64,000 bases of DNA. Source: Candidatus Aminicenantota bacterium (lineage in GTDB: Bacteria; Acidobacteriota; Aminicenantia; Aminicenantales; UBA8522). The notes under the pieces were generated by a model, which saw only the letters and a program-made list of their open reading frames with translations, ran no database searches and was not told the origin of the DNA. Below, piece by piece: positions 49,030-58,017 of the stretch. Both the position numbers and the translations under genes were made by a program. Every line of letters starts with the position of its first letter. Within the stretch, counting starts at the first letter, position 1. The DNA lies in the NCBI GenBank assembly GCA_017886205.1, contig JAFNEO010000036.1, positions 284 through 64,283 of the forward strand, read 5' to 3'.

Positions 49030-51153
49030 ATGCTAAACGTCCGCCGTCTCAAACCCAAAGCGGCTTTCCTGGCCGCCCTGTTCGTCGTTGTGCCGGCCCT
49101 CGCTCAGGAGGCCCTACAACCGCCGCTGGCCGAGAAGATCCGCAAGGAGCTGACCATCCACGGCCAGACCCGGGTCGACGATTACTACTGGCTCAAAGAG
49201 CGGTCCAACCCCAAGGTCGTCGAGTACCTCAAGGCCGAGAATGCCTACGCCGATGCCCTGATGAAGCCGACCGAGCCCCTCCAGGAAAAGCTCTACAACG
49301 AGATGGTCAGCCGGATCAAGCAGACGGATATGTCAGTCCCCTATTTCGACAACGGCTATTGGTACTACACCCGTTTCGAGGCCGGGAAGGACTATCCCGT
49401 CACCTGCCGCAAGGCCAAGACGCTCAAGGCCAGGGAGGAAATCCTGCTGGACGGGAACAAGATGGCCGCCGGGCACAGCTATTTCAACATCGGCGGCTGG
49501 GCGGTCAGCCCGGACAACACGGTCCTCGCCTACGGCGTCGACACGGTTTCGCGGCGCCAGTACAAGCTCCACTTCAAGAACCTCAAGTCGGGAAAGCTCT
49601 ATCCCGAAGTCATTCCCATGACGGCCGGTTTTGCGGTCTGGGCCAAAGACAACAAGACCGTCTTTTACCCGGTCATCGACGAATCGCTCCGTCTCTACAA
49701 GATCTTTCGCCACACGCTCGGGACGCCGGCCGAGAGCGACGTCGAAGTCTACCACGAGAAGGACGAAACCTTCAGCGTCGCCGTCAACTCCAGCCGCTCC
49801 CGGAAATACATCTTCATCTTCTCGTTCAGCACCCTGACGACCGAGAGCCGCTACCTTGACGCCTCTGAGCCCCTGGGCGAGTTCAAGGTCTTCCAGCCCC
49901 GCGTTCGCGGCCTGGAGTACCAGCCCGACCACTTGGGGGGCAAGTTCTACATCCGGACCAACGACGGCGCGCCCAATTACAAGCTCATGGAGGCCGAGCC
50001 CGGCCGGACAACCAAGGAGGACTGGAAGGAGGTCGTTCCCCACCGCTCCGACATCTATCTCCAGAGATTCGCGCTCTTCAAGGATTTTCTCGTGCTGAGC
50101 GAGCGCAAGGACGGGCTCAGCCAGATCCGCGTCATCCCCTGGGGCGAGAAGGACGGCCACTACATCGAGTTCAACGACAAGGCCTACGTGGCCTTTCCGA
50201 CACCCACGCCCGAAGTGGAAACCGGGCTTCTCCGCTACACTTATCAATCGCTGACGACGCCCTCAACCATCTATGAATACGACATGACGACGCGTCAGCA
50301 GGCCGTGCTCAAACAGCAGGAGGTGCCGGGCGGCTATCGGCCCGAGGACTATGCGACCGAGCGGCTGGCCGCGCCCGGCTACGACGGGACGCTCGTCCCT
50401 ATCTCCGTTGTTTACCGCAAGGGCGCCCGCGATAAGGGACCTGCTCCGCTTCTCCTTTACGGGTACGGCTCCTACGGCGCCTCGACCGATCCCGGCTTCA
50501 ATGTCATGCGGATTTCCCTGCTGGACCGAGGCTTTGTCGTCGCTCTCGCCCATATCCGGGGCGGCTCCGAGATGGGACGGGCCTGGTACGAGGCCGGCAA
50601 GCTCTTCAAGAAGATAAACACCTTCACCGACTTCATCTCCTGCGGCGAGTGCCTGGTCCGTCACGGCTACACGGTTCCTGAAAAGCTTTTCGCCCAGGGC
50701 GGAAGCGCCGGCGGACTCCTCATGGGCGCCGTCGTCAACCTGAGGCCCGACCTGTTCAGGGGCGTCATCGCCGCCGTCCCCTTCGTCGATGTCGTGACCA
50801 CCATGCTCGACCCGTCCATCCCGCTGACGACGTCCGAGTACGACGAGTGGGGCAATCCCAACGACCCAGCTTATTACGAATACATGATGTCTTATTCGCC
50901 CTACGACAACGTACGGCCCAAGGCCTACCCGGCGCTCCTCGTGACGACCGGTCTCCACGACTCCCAGGTTCAGTATTGGGAGCCGGCCAAGTGGGTCGCC
51001 CGGCTCCGCGTCACCAAGACGGACAGAAACCCGCTCATCCTCAAGACAAACCTTGAGGCCGGACACGGCGGCGCGTCAGGCCGCTTCCGGCGCCTGAAAG
51101 AAACGGCCCTCCAATACGCCTTCATCCTCGACCTGGCCGGAATCAAAGAATAG
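49030..51153 (+). CDS. Exported prolyl oligopeptidase (S9A)
   Basis: About 707 residues from the ATG at 49030. It has a signal peptide (AAFLAALFVVVPALAQ), the N-terminal DYYWLKER segment typical of S9A, a seven-bladed propeller region and a C-terminal hydrolase domain with catalytic S559 (GGSAGGLLMG), D644 (LHDSQV) and H679 (GHGGASG). It resembles oligopeptidase B and prolyl oligopeptidase and likely cleaves short peptides in the periplasm. Codon composition is strongly GC-rich. A TTG at 49003 would add nine residues but lacks a ribosome site. It converges on the toxin-antitoxin pair. Confidence 0.94.
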   Translation: MLNVRRLKPKAAFLAALFVVVPALAQEALQPPLAEKIRKELTIHGQTRVDDYYWLKERSNPKVVEYLKAENAYADALMKPTEPLQEKLYNEMVSRIKQTDMSVPYFDNGYWYYTRFEAGKDYPVTCRKAKTLKAREEILLDGNKMAAGHSYFNIGGWAVSPDNTVLAYGVDTVSRRQYKLHFKNLKSGKLYPEVIPMTAGFAVWAKDNKTVFYPVIDESLRLYKIFRHTLGTPAESDVEVYHEKDETFSVAVNSSRSRKYIFIFSFSTLTTESRYLDASEPLGEFKVFQPRVRGLEYQPDHLGGKFYIRTNDGAPNYKLMEAEPGRTTKEDWKEVVPHRSDIYLQRFALFKDFLVLSERKDGLSQIRVIPWGEKDGHYIEFNDKAYVAFPTPTPEVETGLLRYTYQSLTTPSTIYEYDMTTRQQAVLKQQEVPGGYRPEDYATERLAAPGYDGTLVPISVVYRKGARDKGPAPLLLYGYGSYGASTDPGFNVMRISLLDRGFVVALAHIRGGSEMGRAWYEAGKLFKKINTFTDFISCGECLVRHGYTVPEKLFAQGGSAGGLLMGAVVNLRPDLFRGVIAAVPFVDVVTTMLDPSIPLTTSEYDEWGNPNDPAYYEYMMSYSPYDNVRPKAYPALLVTTGLHDSQVQYWEPAKWVARLRVTKTDRNPLILKTNLEAGHGGASGRFRRLKETALQYAFILDLAGIKE

Positions 51154-51181
51154 GAAGCCAACCGAAGACTTGGCGGACGCG

Positions 51182-51400
51182 TTATCTTTTCCGGGTTTCC
51201 CGGATGATGCCGACAATCTCTTTGGCGGAGAGACCGAGGTCTATTCCCTGGACGTCCAGCGGGAGCTCTTTTCTCGGCACCGGCTGGATCTCGAACATGG
51301 TTCCGTCCCTGCGGGTGATCAATACCCCTCCCTCAGCCTTCGCCTTTTCGAGAACGGCGGCGAAATTCTGCCGCGCTTCGGAAAATGTATAGGATGTCAT
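51182..51400 (-). CDS. Phd/YefM-type antitoxin
   Basis: The 72 residues begin MTSYTFSEARQNFAAVLEKAK, the Phd/YefM DNA-binding fold, followed by a short C-terminal tail that would wrap the toxin. Its ATG overlaps the toxin stop by 4 bases (ATGA). It lies downstream of the toxin, the reverse of the usual order. Confidence 0.85.
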   Translation of the reverse strand: MTSYTFSEARQNFAAVLEKAKAEGGVLITRRDGTMFEIQPVPRKELPLDVQGIDLGLSAKEIVGIIRETRKR

Positions 51401-51795
51401 GGCCGCACCTTTATGATGGATACTCCCGACTTCTCCGCCGCGAAAAGCAGAGCATCATCCAAGGAAAGCAATGGGGACTTGAGCCGAAGCGCGCAGGCGA
51501 TAAAGTAAGCGTCATAGGCATAGAGGTTCGCCTTCACGCACAGACTCAAAGTTTCCTGGAGGTTGACTTCGTAGAACCTGATGGCTATCCCCGCATAGGC
51601 CGCTAGCGCTCTGCAGGCCTGTTCGAGTGTGATCCTCTTTTTTTTCAGCATCGCGGAGAATGCATTCCCCACTTCCCAATGCAAAGATGCCGGGGCGACA
51701 AGATCACCTCCCTTGCTCAGTTCAACCAGGCGCTGTTTGTGTTTTTCGTTGGTCAGGACAGCAATGATGACCGAAGTGTCGATGACGATTTTCAT
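51397..51795 (-). CDS. VapC-type PIN-domain toxin
   Basis: About 132 residues starting MKIVIDTSVIIAVL, with PIN-domain acidic residues in IDTSV, HWEVGNAF, YDAYFIACAL and SLDDALLFAA. PIN toxins are metal-dependent ribonucleases that often cleave tRNA or rRNA. I chose 51795 because the promoter at 51819-51847 puts transcription start after the longer frame's ATG at 51816. It is the first gene of the pair, with the antitoxin second. Confidence 0.88.
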   Translation of the reverse strand: MKIVIDTSVIIAVLTNEKHKQRLVELSKGGDLVAPASLHWEVGNAFSAMLKKKRITLEQACRALAAYAGIAIRFYEVNLQETLSLCVKANLYAYDAYFIACALRLKSPLLSLDDALLFAAEKSGVSIIKVRP

Positions 51796-51801
51796 TTTAA
51801 T

Positions 51802-51847
51802 TGCACAATTGTACATCTATATTATCCCTTGGAAAAACTAATGTCAA
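51802..51847 (-). promoter_or_regulatory. Toxin-antitoxin promoter with palindromic operator
   Basis: On the minus strand TTGACA (51842-51847) and TAATAT (51819-51824) are 17 bases apart. The near-perfect palindrome TGCACAATTGTACA (51802-51815) covers the predicted transcription start and fits an autoregulatory operator for the antitoxin. Confidence 0.65.
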
Positions 51848-51960
51848 TACAAAGGCCTTCAGGATAAGAGACGATACTTAACGAGCGCTTTTATCAATCC
51901 GCGCAAGAGCTTCAGTTGGAATGAAGGCGCAGCACGAAATCGACGCCAAGAAGAAAATTT

Positions 51961-52003
51961 TTTTACAATTCTTTGACAATTTGACCGGGCGTTTTGTTAG
52001 AAT
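51961..52003 (+). promoter_or_regulatory. Cassette D operator upstream of the kinase
   Basis: TTTTACAATTC (51961) and TTTGACAATTT (51972) are 11 bases apart; a TTTGACC at 51980 is out of register. A -10 box TAGAAT (51998-52003) begins 26 bases after the second repeat. TTTGACA recurs upstream of this cassette's PD40 gene. Confidence 0.6.
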
Positions 52004-52047
52004 GAAAATGAAATCACCCGGATCGAGAATCGATCGCGGGGTCAGCA

Positions 52048-54204
52048 ATGAAGTTTTTTGCCCAGGGACTTCTGGCCCGCCGGAAAATCGTCCTCATTTT
52101 TATCCTGGCCATCCTGCTTCCTGCGCTTGTCGTCGGCTATTTGAGCTTAAGTGCCTTTTCCAAAAGGCGGGAAGCCGTGCGGAGGCTTCTCGAATCGAAC
52201 CTGCTCGTCTCCGGCGAATCCACTCTCCAGGCCGTCGAGGCGGCGCTCCTCGAGCGTGAAAAAGATGCGCTGCAGGCGGGAAATTTCGCGCGTCTGGGCG
52301 GACCGAAAAGTCCGGGTCTTCGGGACGAGCACCTGCCCGCCGGTGACGCAGTAGACTCTGCGCAATTTCCAGGCGCGCCATTCCTCCTTGACGGCGAATA
52401 CCGGATCGTGTTCCCCATGATTGGAAGCGATAGGCTGCCCGTACCATCAGCTGGGGAGATCGTCCCGGAGAGCGACTTCTCCAAAGGCTTCCGAAGAGCG
52501 GAAACCTATGAGTATTCCCGGAAGGACTTCGTCCGGGCGGCCCAGGCCTACCGGGAATCCCTGGCCCGTGCTCCGTCAGACCGGGACAGGGCGATGGCCC
52601 TGGAGGCGTTAGGCCGCTGCCTGATAGCCGCCGGAAACCTGAATGAAGCCTTCAAAGTCTACTCTGAACTGGGCGATAAGTGCGGCCGGCTCCAGGACCA
52701 GGCCGGGCATTTCTTTGGCCTGACGGCCAGCCTACAAATCCATGAAATCGAGAAGCGCCGGAAACGGGAAGATGCCGGCCTGCGGGCCCTGCTCGATGTC
52801 TATCAAAGCCTCAAGGATGGGTACTGGCCGGTCAGCCTTCCCGAGTATGATTTTTTTACTTCGGAAATTCGATCCCTGATCGAGACCGATCTCCGGGAGG
52901 GCAGAGCCCCGGAGATCGAGAGGGCTTATCAGGCTCTCAAGGAGCGCCCCTCCCCATATCTCAAGGCGTTGAATTTCACGGAATTCCTGAAGAGAGATGT
53001 CGTGCCGGAAATCAAGGAAAGGATGGGCGTTTCGGCGCTCCGCGGGAGCGTTCAGCTTCAACCCGACCACCTGCTCGCCAATCGGGACGAGGGGTACTGC
53101 CTCGTCTCGTATACTGCGCTCCCGAACTTCGATGAGCGCAGCATGTACTGCGGCGGCTTTTGCTGGGACCTTGAATTGCTGAAAAAGGAGATCCTTCCGG
53201 GGATCTTCGGGAAGATATCGAAAGAGACCGGCCTGGCCCTCGAAAACGTCGAGGAGAACCGCCCTGGAACGCCGGCTGCTGCCGGAGGGACGACGGCGGA
53301 GGATTCTCTCCTTCTCCCCTACCGCCAGTTCCCCCTTCCCTGGAGGCTCCTCGTGATCCAGCCCCAGCTGGATGAGCTCGAGCGGACCGCCCGCCGGGAG
53401 AATTTCCTCTACGGAACGCTCCTGGCGTTCATCGTCGTCCTCATGCTTCTCGGGGCGTTCCTCATGGGCCGCGACATCTCCCGCGAGGCGGAAACGACGC
53501 GCCTCAAGACCGAGTTCGTCCACAACATCTCCCACGAATTGAAAACTCCCCTGACCCTCATCCGCCTTTACGGGGAAACCCTCCAGCGAAAGGAGAACCT
53601 CACGGACGAGCAGAGACGGGAGAGCTACGAAATCATCACCAAAGAGAGCGAGCGCCTGTCGCACCTCATCAACAACGTGCTCGATTTCTCCAGGATCGAC
53701 ATGGGCCGGAAGGAATTCAGCTTCACAAAAGGTTCCCTGTCGCGGGTCGTTCAGGAAACTCTCGATTCCTACCGGTATCACCTTGAAAAGAAAGGCTTCG
53801 AAGTCCGGGAGGAAATCGCGCCGGACCTGCCTGAAATGATGTTTGACAGAGAGGCCGTGGCCAGTGCCCTGATCAACCTCCTGAGCAATTCCATGAAGTT
53901 TTCGCCCGAGCGGAAAGAAGTCACGGTGAGGCTTTTCAGGAGGAACGGCCTGGCCGTCATCCAGGTCGAAGACAAAGGGATCGGAATCTGCAGGGAGGAC
54001 CTTGCGGGAATCTTCCAGCGCTTTTACCGGGCGAAAAGCAGCCTTGTCTCCGAAACCCGGGGAAGCGGCCTCGGCCTGACCCTGGTCAAACACACGGCCG
54101 AAGCCCACGGCGGAAGTGTCGAAGTCGAGAGCGAACCGGGAAAGGGCAGCGTTTTCTCCATCATCTTGCCGGTCTCAGGGCCTAAAAAGGGTGAAGCGAA
54201 ATGA
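52048..54204 (+). CDS. Cassette D histidine kinase with TPR-like extracytoplasmic domain
   Basis: The 718 residues have membrane helices at about 13-35 and 456-475. The outer region has TPR-like helices (DFVRAAQAYRESLA, then GNLNEAFKVYSEL) and the shared motif WPVSLPEYDFF at W260. HisKA has H496 (NISHELKTPLTLIR, of the ResE/PhoR type); the HATPase has NLLSNSMKFS, DKGIGICRED and GSGLGLTLV. It differs from A, B, C and E in the H box and N box, making it the most diverged catalytic core of the five. Its stop overlaps the regulator start by 4 bases. Confidence 0.94.
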   Translation: MKFFAQGLLARRKIVLIFILAILLPALVVGYLSLSAFSKRREAVRRLLESNLLVSGESTLQAVEAALLEREKDALQAGNFARLGGPKSPGLRDEHLPAGDAVDSAQFPGAPFLLDGEYRIVFPMIGSDRLPVPSAGEIVPESDFSKGFRRAETYEYSRKDFVRAAQAYRESLARAPSDRDRAMALEALGRCLIAAGNLNEAFKVYSELGDKCGRLQDQAGHFFGLTASLQIHEIEKRRKREDAGLRALLDVYQSLKDGYWPVSLPEYDFFTSEIRSLIETDLREGRAPEIERAYQALKERPSPYLKALNFTEFLKRDVVPEIKERMGVSALRGSVQLQPDHLLANRDEGYCLVSYTALPNFDERSMYCGGFCWDLELLKKEILPGIFGKISKETGLALENVEENRPGTPAAAGGTTAEDSLLLPYRQFPLPWRLLVIQPQLDELERTARRENFLYGTLLAFIVVLMLLGAFLMGRDISREAETTRLKTEFVHNISHELKTPLTLIRLYGETLQRKENLTDEQRRESYEIITKESERLSHLINNVLDFSRIDMGRKEFSFTKGSLSRVVQETLDSYRYHLEKKGFEVREEIAPDLPEMMFDREAVASALINLLSNSMKFSPERKEVTVRLFRRNGLAVIQVEDKGIGICREDLAGIFQRFYRAKSSLVSETRGSGLGLTLVKHTAEAHGGSVEVESEPGKGSVFSIILPVSGPKKGEAK

Positions 54205-54899
54205 ACGAAAAAAAGAGAGAAAAGATATTGATCATCGAGGACGAGGCCGACCTGGTGAAGGGGCTCGAACTCAACCTCGCTGACGAAGGGTACGAGGTGG
54301 GCTGGGCGGCCGACGGACGGGAAGGCCTGCGCCGGGCCCTGGAGGAAGCGCCCGACCTCATCATCCTCGATATCATGCTGCCCGGGATGAACGGACTGGA
54401 GGTCTGCCGGGAGCTCCGCCAGAAAAAAGCCAATATCCCCGTCATCATGCTCACGGCCAAGAGCGAAGAGGTGGACAAGGTTGTAGGGCTCGAGATCGGG
54501 GCTGACGACTACATCACCAAGCCGTTCAGCGTACGCGAGCTCCTGGCCCGGATCAAGGCGCATCTGCGCCGCGAAAAGATGGAGCCACGGACAGTTCCCA
54601 GGACTTTTGCCTTCGGAGACGTCGAGGTCGATTTCGTCCATTTCAAAGTCAAGCGCGCGGGGAGGGAATTTGACCTGACGTCCCTTGAAGTCGATATCCT
54701 GAAATACCTCGTTGCCCACAAAGGCGAAGTGGTCTCCCGGGAGGCGCTCCTCGACAAGGTCTGGGGATACGACAAATTCCCCACGACCCGGACCATCGAC
54801 AACCACATTCTGAAGCTGAGGAAGAAAATCGAGGAAGACCCGTCCCGGCCCCGGCATATCTTTTCCATCTACGGAGAAGGATACCGGTTCATGGACTGA
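54201..54899 (+). CDS. Cassette D OmpR/PhoB-type response regulator
   Basis: This 232-residue regulator has a slightly longer start (MNEKKREKILIIEDEADL), phospho-acceptor D57 (ILDIMLPGMNG), MLTAK and TKPFS, and a winged helix (LTSLEVDILKYLVAHKGEVVS, then GEGYRF). The ATGA overlap with the kinase stop implies translational coupling. Confidence 0.95.
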   Translation: MNEKKREKILIIEDEADLVKGLELNLADEGYEVGWAADGREGLRRALEEAPDLIILDIMLPGMNGLEVCRELRQKKANIPVIMLTAKSEEVDKVVGLEIGADDYITKPFSVRELLARIKAHLRREKMEPRTVPRTFAFGDVEVDFVHFKVKRAGREFDLTSLEVDILKYLVAHKGEVVSREALLDKVWGYDKFPTTRTIDNHILKLRKKIEEDPSRPRHIFSIYGEGYRFMD

Positions 54900-54961
54900 T
54901 GACAATCTTTGACATTCTTTTACTTTCATTTGACACAACACAACGCGGAAAAAGCTACATT
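54900..54961 (+). promoter_or_regulatory. Cassette D operator upstream of the PD40 gene
   Basis: TGACA words start at 54900, 54910 and 54931, with TTTTACTTTC near 54918 filling the gap, giving a 10- to 11-base phase. TTTGACA appears at 54908 and 54929. A -10 box TACATT (54956-54961) begins 27 bases after 54929. TTTGACA and TTTTAC also make up the site ahead of the cassette D kinase. Confidence 0.65.
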
Positions 54962-54999
54962 CTGGGTGAATGAAAAATCCACCCAAGGGAGGCAGCGTT

Positions 55000-57177
55000 A
55001 TGAGACACGAGAGATCCGAGACGAAACTGACAAAGTCTTTTATTCCGATGGCCGTCGCCATAGGCCTTACGGTCGCCGTCTGCGCGGCTGCCGCCCTCCA
55101 GAATTCCTCCGATCATAAGGTCCTCTTCGAAAAGGCCAAGTTCACGATGGAGACCAAGGGCGACCTCAAAGGCGCCATCCAGCTCTTCGAGGAGATCATC
55201 AAGAAGTATCCGAACGAGAGGGATTACGCGGCCAAATCCCAGCTTTACATCGGCATGTGTTACGAGAAGTTGGGACAGGAACAGGCAAGCCAGGCCCAAA
55301 AGGCTTTCGAAAAAGTCGTAAAGAATTATCCTGAACAGGCGGAAGCCGTCAAAGTGGCCAACGAAAAACTTACCGTGATTCAAAGAAGCCGGGCCATCGC
55401 CGAGACCGGCGATCAGGGATTCAACATGCGGATGGTTTGGGATGGCGGTAAGGCAAGCCTTCAAGGTGCCGAGGCCCTCTCGCCGGACGGCCGATATATT
55501 TCTTTTCTCGATTGGGAGACGGGAGACCTCGCGACCTATGAGATCGCGACGGGAAAAATCCGCTATTTGACCAATAAAGGGCTATGGGATAAATCAAATG
55601 AATTCGCCCAGGAGCACACCTGGTCTCCGGATAGCCGGGAGATCGCTTATGTCTGGTATATAGGAGATAAGGCCGTTGAGATCAGAATCATCAGCCTCGA
55701 CGGAACAAAGCCGAGGACGCTTTTTAGCCCCGGTGAAGGAGGCTGGACCGAAGTCTGCGATTGGTCGCCGGACAAAAAGGAAATCCTGGCCTATGCCGGA
55801 GAAAAGGACAAGAAATCCAAGCTTGTCGCGATCTCGGTGGCCGACGGTTCTCTTCGTTCAATCGAGATGAAAGGGAATAGGTGGCCGGGCAACCCCCGCT
55901 TCTCGCCGGACGGACGTTATGTCGTTTACCATTCCGAGCAGACGGAAAAGACGACCGATCGGGATATCTTTCTGCTCAAGAGCGATGGAAAAGAAGACCT
56001 CCCACTCGTCGAGCATTCGGCTGATGATTATGTCATCGGTTGGACCCCGGACGGCAAAGGAGTCCTTTTCGGAAGCGACCGGACAGGCACTTTCGATTTG
56101 TGGCTTTTGCCTGTCGCCGAAGGACGGGCCTTGGGGAATCCCCAATTTGTCAGGTCGAATATCGGCCGCGTCTATTCCCTTGGGATTACTAAACACGGTA
56201 CCTATTACTACGCCGTCCCACGCCGAAACTTATGGGATGTCTATACGGCCAAGTTGAACGCTCCCTCGGGGAACATTATGGAGCCCCCTCAAAAACTCCG
56301 TACGCGTTTCGAAGGCACCAATGTTTTACCCCAGTATTCCCCCGACGGGAAATACCTGGCCTATATCTCCGTGGAGCGAACGAGCGGGAAAAGCCCTGCC
56401 GTAATTTGTCTCCTGTCCCTGGAAACGGGGAAGGTCCGGGAGATTCCCACGAATTTTAACCCAGCCATGTGGCCCCGATGGTCTTCCGACGGCCGTTATC
56501 TCCTTCTCAGCGCCAGGACAGATGATGAAAAGAACCGTGACGGCTCACTGTATCAGCTCGATACGCGAGACGGATCCGCAAAGGTCTTGGTCCGGAATGA
56601 CCTCGAGAATACGAACGTCGTAACTCCATGGTCGAGAATCAAGGGGGAATGGTCTCCGGACGGGAAGGGTTTATTTTATATTCTCACCGACAGGCCTGCG
56701 AATAAAAGTACTCTCCTTTATCGAGATCTGCCGAGCGGCGGCGACACTGAACTCTATCGGACTTCCTTGGATAGCCATATCTCTATGTCCCTTTCGCCGG
56801 ACGGCCGCCGGATCGCTCTGTCGATCCAAGAGGATGGAAAAAGATCTCTGCGGCTTATGCCGGCTACAGGGGGAGAGATGAGCGAACTCTGCAGCTTCGA
56901 AGACAAGAGCAACCACTATCCTTCGATGGTCTGGACGCCTGACGGAAAATATATCTACTTCGAGAGACGGCTCGGAGAGGAAAGTTGCAGCGTTTGGCGG
57001 ATACCCGCGGCGGGTGGGGAGCTCCAAAAGCTTGGATTGAGCATGCCATACCTGACAGGACTGACCCTTCATCCGGATGGAACACAAATCGCTTTTTTTA
57101 CTTGGACCATGGCGGGCAAATGCGATGAAATCTGGGTCATGGAGAACTTTCTTCCGAAATCCGCCGGCACCAAGTAA
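55000..57177 (+). CDS. Cassette D exported TPR plus PD40 beta-propeller protein
   Basis: About 725 residues from the ATG at 55000 (GGGAGG upstream). A signal peptide (SFIPMAVAIGLTVAVCAAAA) is followed by the TPR pair (KGDLKGAIQLFEEIIKKYPNE, then LYIGMCYEKLG), PD40 blades (SPDGRYISF, SPDSREIAY, SPDGRYVVY, TPDGKGVLF and more) and the ending IWVMENFLPKSAGTK. No catalytic domain is visible. It is the last intact gene before the toxin-antitoxin pair that borders the PD40 remnant. Confidence 0.91.
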   Translation: MRHERSETKLTKSFIPMAVAIGLTVAVCAAAALQNSSDHKVLFEKAKFTMETKGDLKGAIQLFEEIIKKYPNERDYAAKSQLYIGMCYEKLGQEQASQAQKAFEKVVKNYPEQAEAVKVANEKLTVIQRSRAIAETGDQGFNMRMVWDGGKASLQGAEALSPDGRYISFLDWETGDLATYEIATGKIRYLTNKGLWDKSNEFAQEHTWSPDSREIAYVWYIGDKAVEIRIISLDGTKPRTLFSPGEGGWTEVCDWSPDKKEILAYAGEKDKKSKLVAISVADGSLRSIEMKGNRWPGNPRFSPDGRYVVYHSEQTEKTTDRDIFLLKSDGKEDLPLVEHSADDYVIGWTPDGKGVLFGSDRTGTFDLWLLPVAEGRALGNPQFVRSNIGRVYSLGITKHGTYYYAVPRRNLWDVYTAKLNAPSGNIMEPPQKLRTRFEGTNVLPQYSPDGKYLAYISVERTSGKSPAVICLLSLETGKVREIPTNFNPAMWPRWSSDGRYLLLSARTDDEKNRDGSLYQLDTRDGSAKVLVRNDLENTNVVTPWSRIKGEWSPDGKGLFYILTDRPANKSTLLYRDLPSGGDTELYRTSLDSHISMSLSPDGRRIALSIQEDGKRSLRLMPATGGEMSELCSFEDKSNHYPSMVWTPDGKYIYFERRLGEESCSVWRIPAAGGELQKLGLSMPYLTGLTLHPDGTQIAFFTWTMAGKCDEIWVMENFLPKSAGTK

Positions 57178-57214
57178 GGGATTGTTTCCCCCTCCGGATC
57201 ATCTATCTTGCCGC

Positions 57215-57328
57215 TTATTTCTTGCTGCTTCTGTCCGGCAGGAAATTCTCCATCACCCAGAGTTCCGGAGTTTTCCGGGAAGGGCCGTAAGAGCTGAAGG
57301 CGAGCCGGGTCCCGTCGGGGCTGACGGA
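57215..57328 (-). pseudogene. Orphan 3' end of a PD40 gene
   Basis: Read on the minus strand, 57325 to 57215 encodes VSPDGTRLAFSSYG followed by PSRKTPELWVMENFLPDRSSKK and a stop. This is a last PD40 blade plus the exact C-terminal signature of the cassette PD40 proteins. There is no start: two codons further upstream is a stop (57332-57334), and the PIN toxin gene ends at 57343. The remaining body of this gene is absent from the interval, so it is a truncated relic of a PD40 gene in reverse orientation. Confidence 0.8.
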
Positions 57329-57342
57329 CAATTAGCAAAGAA

Positions 57343-57747
57343 TCAACTATGGTTCGAGAGGAATTCGGAAACCCGGACGATCCGAATCCCCCGAAATTCT
57401 TTCAGACTCAGGAGATGGTGGTCGCCTGAGATGATCCACTCCGCGTGGCCCTCAACAGCACATTCCAGCACTCGATTATCAGCGTCGTCCTCGAGGACTC
57501 GTAGCCGCATTCCCGGCTTGACGAGCTCAGCATGCCGGGCGAGGACCATCAGGGCTTCGCGGATGTCCTCGTCATCCCACGCGAATCTACTTTTCAGGAT
57601 CGAGGCCAACTCGGCCAGGATGGAAGTGGAAACGATCAGTTGAATGCTGCCGGCCCGGACCATCTCAAAAACGACTTCGAGTTTCCCGCCAAAGGTGAAC
57701 GCCGAAAGGAAGATATTCGTATCAAAGACAACGCGCCGACCGCTCAA
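57343..57747 (-). CDS. PIN-domain toxin (COG1569-like family)
   Basis: This 134-residue PIN protein starts VVFDTNIFLSAF, with further acidic residues in STSILAELASIL, DDADNRVLECA and WIISGDHHLL. These correspond to the catalytic cluster of PIN ribonucleases of the putative toxin component family. It overlaps the upstream ribbon-helix-helix gene by 4 bases, in the usual antitoxin-first order. Its 3' end abuts a truncated PD40 gene. Confidence 0.88.
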   Translation of the reverse strand: MSGRRVVFDTNIFLSAFTFGGKLEVVFEMVRAGSIQLIVSTSILAELASILKSRFAWDDEDIREALMVLARHAELVKPGMRLRVLEDDADNRVLECAVEGHAEWIISGDHHLLSLKEFRGIRIVRVSEFLSNHS

Positions 57748-58001
57748 TCTCGAATTCCACGGGCTTCATGGATCAGCTTTTCAATATCCCGGTCGGAAGT
57801 CAGTCGATACTTTCTTGCCGTCGCCCGGCCGAGGCGGCGGAGCCTTTTCCAACGGTCTTCGTCGAGATGATCTTCATAGACCTTGACCATATCACGAAAA
57901 AGCTCGCTCTTGGTTTTTCTTTCCAGCGCGGCCAGCCTTTCGATTTCCTCATAAATCTGGGGCGGAAGAGAGACAGTCAATGTCTTGGTAGTCCTTCCCA
58001 T
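57744..58001 (-). CDS. Ribbon-helix-helix (CopG-like) antitoxin
   Basis: The 85 residues start MGRTTKTLTVSLPPQIYEEI, the DNA-binding strand and first helix of a ribbon-helix-helix dimer (LERKTKSELFRDMVKVY continues the helix pair). A basic C-terminal half would contact the PIN toxin. AGGAG precedes the ATG, and a repeat-rich promoter lies just upstream. Confidence 0.88.
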   Translation of the reverse strand: MGRTTKTLTVSLPPQIYEEIERLAALERKTKSELFRDMVKVYEDHLDEDRWKRLRRLGRATARKYRLTSDRDIEKLIHEARGIRD

Positions 58002-58017
58002 AAAAAGCTCCTGTTGA

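Noticed and set aside
52732-54108. Long open frame of 458 codons on the minus strand
   Set aside because: It lies fully antisense to the cassette D histidine kinase, which has all kinase motifs. Its translation has no recognisable domain and is an effect of high GC at third codon positions. The same holds for antisense frames at 43569-44720, 32200-33264, 49333-50247 and 58892-59905.
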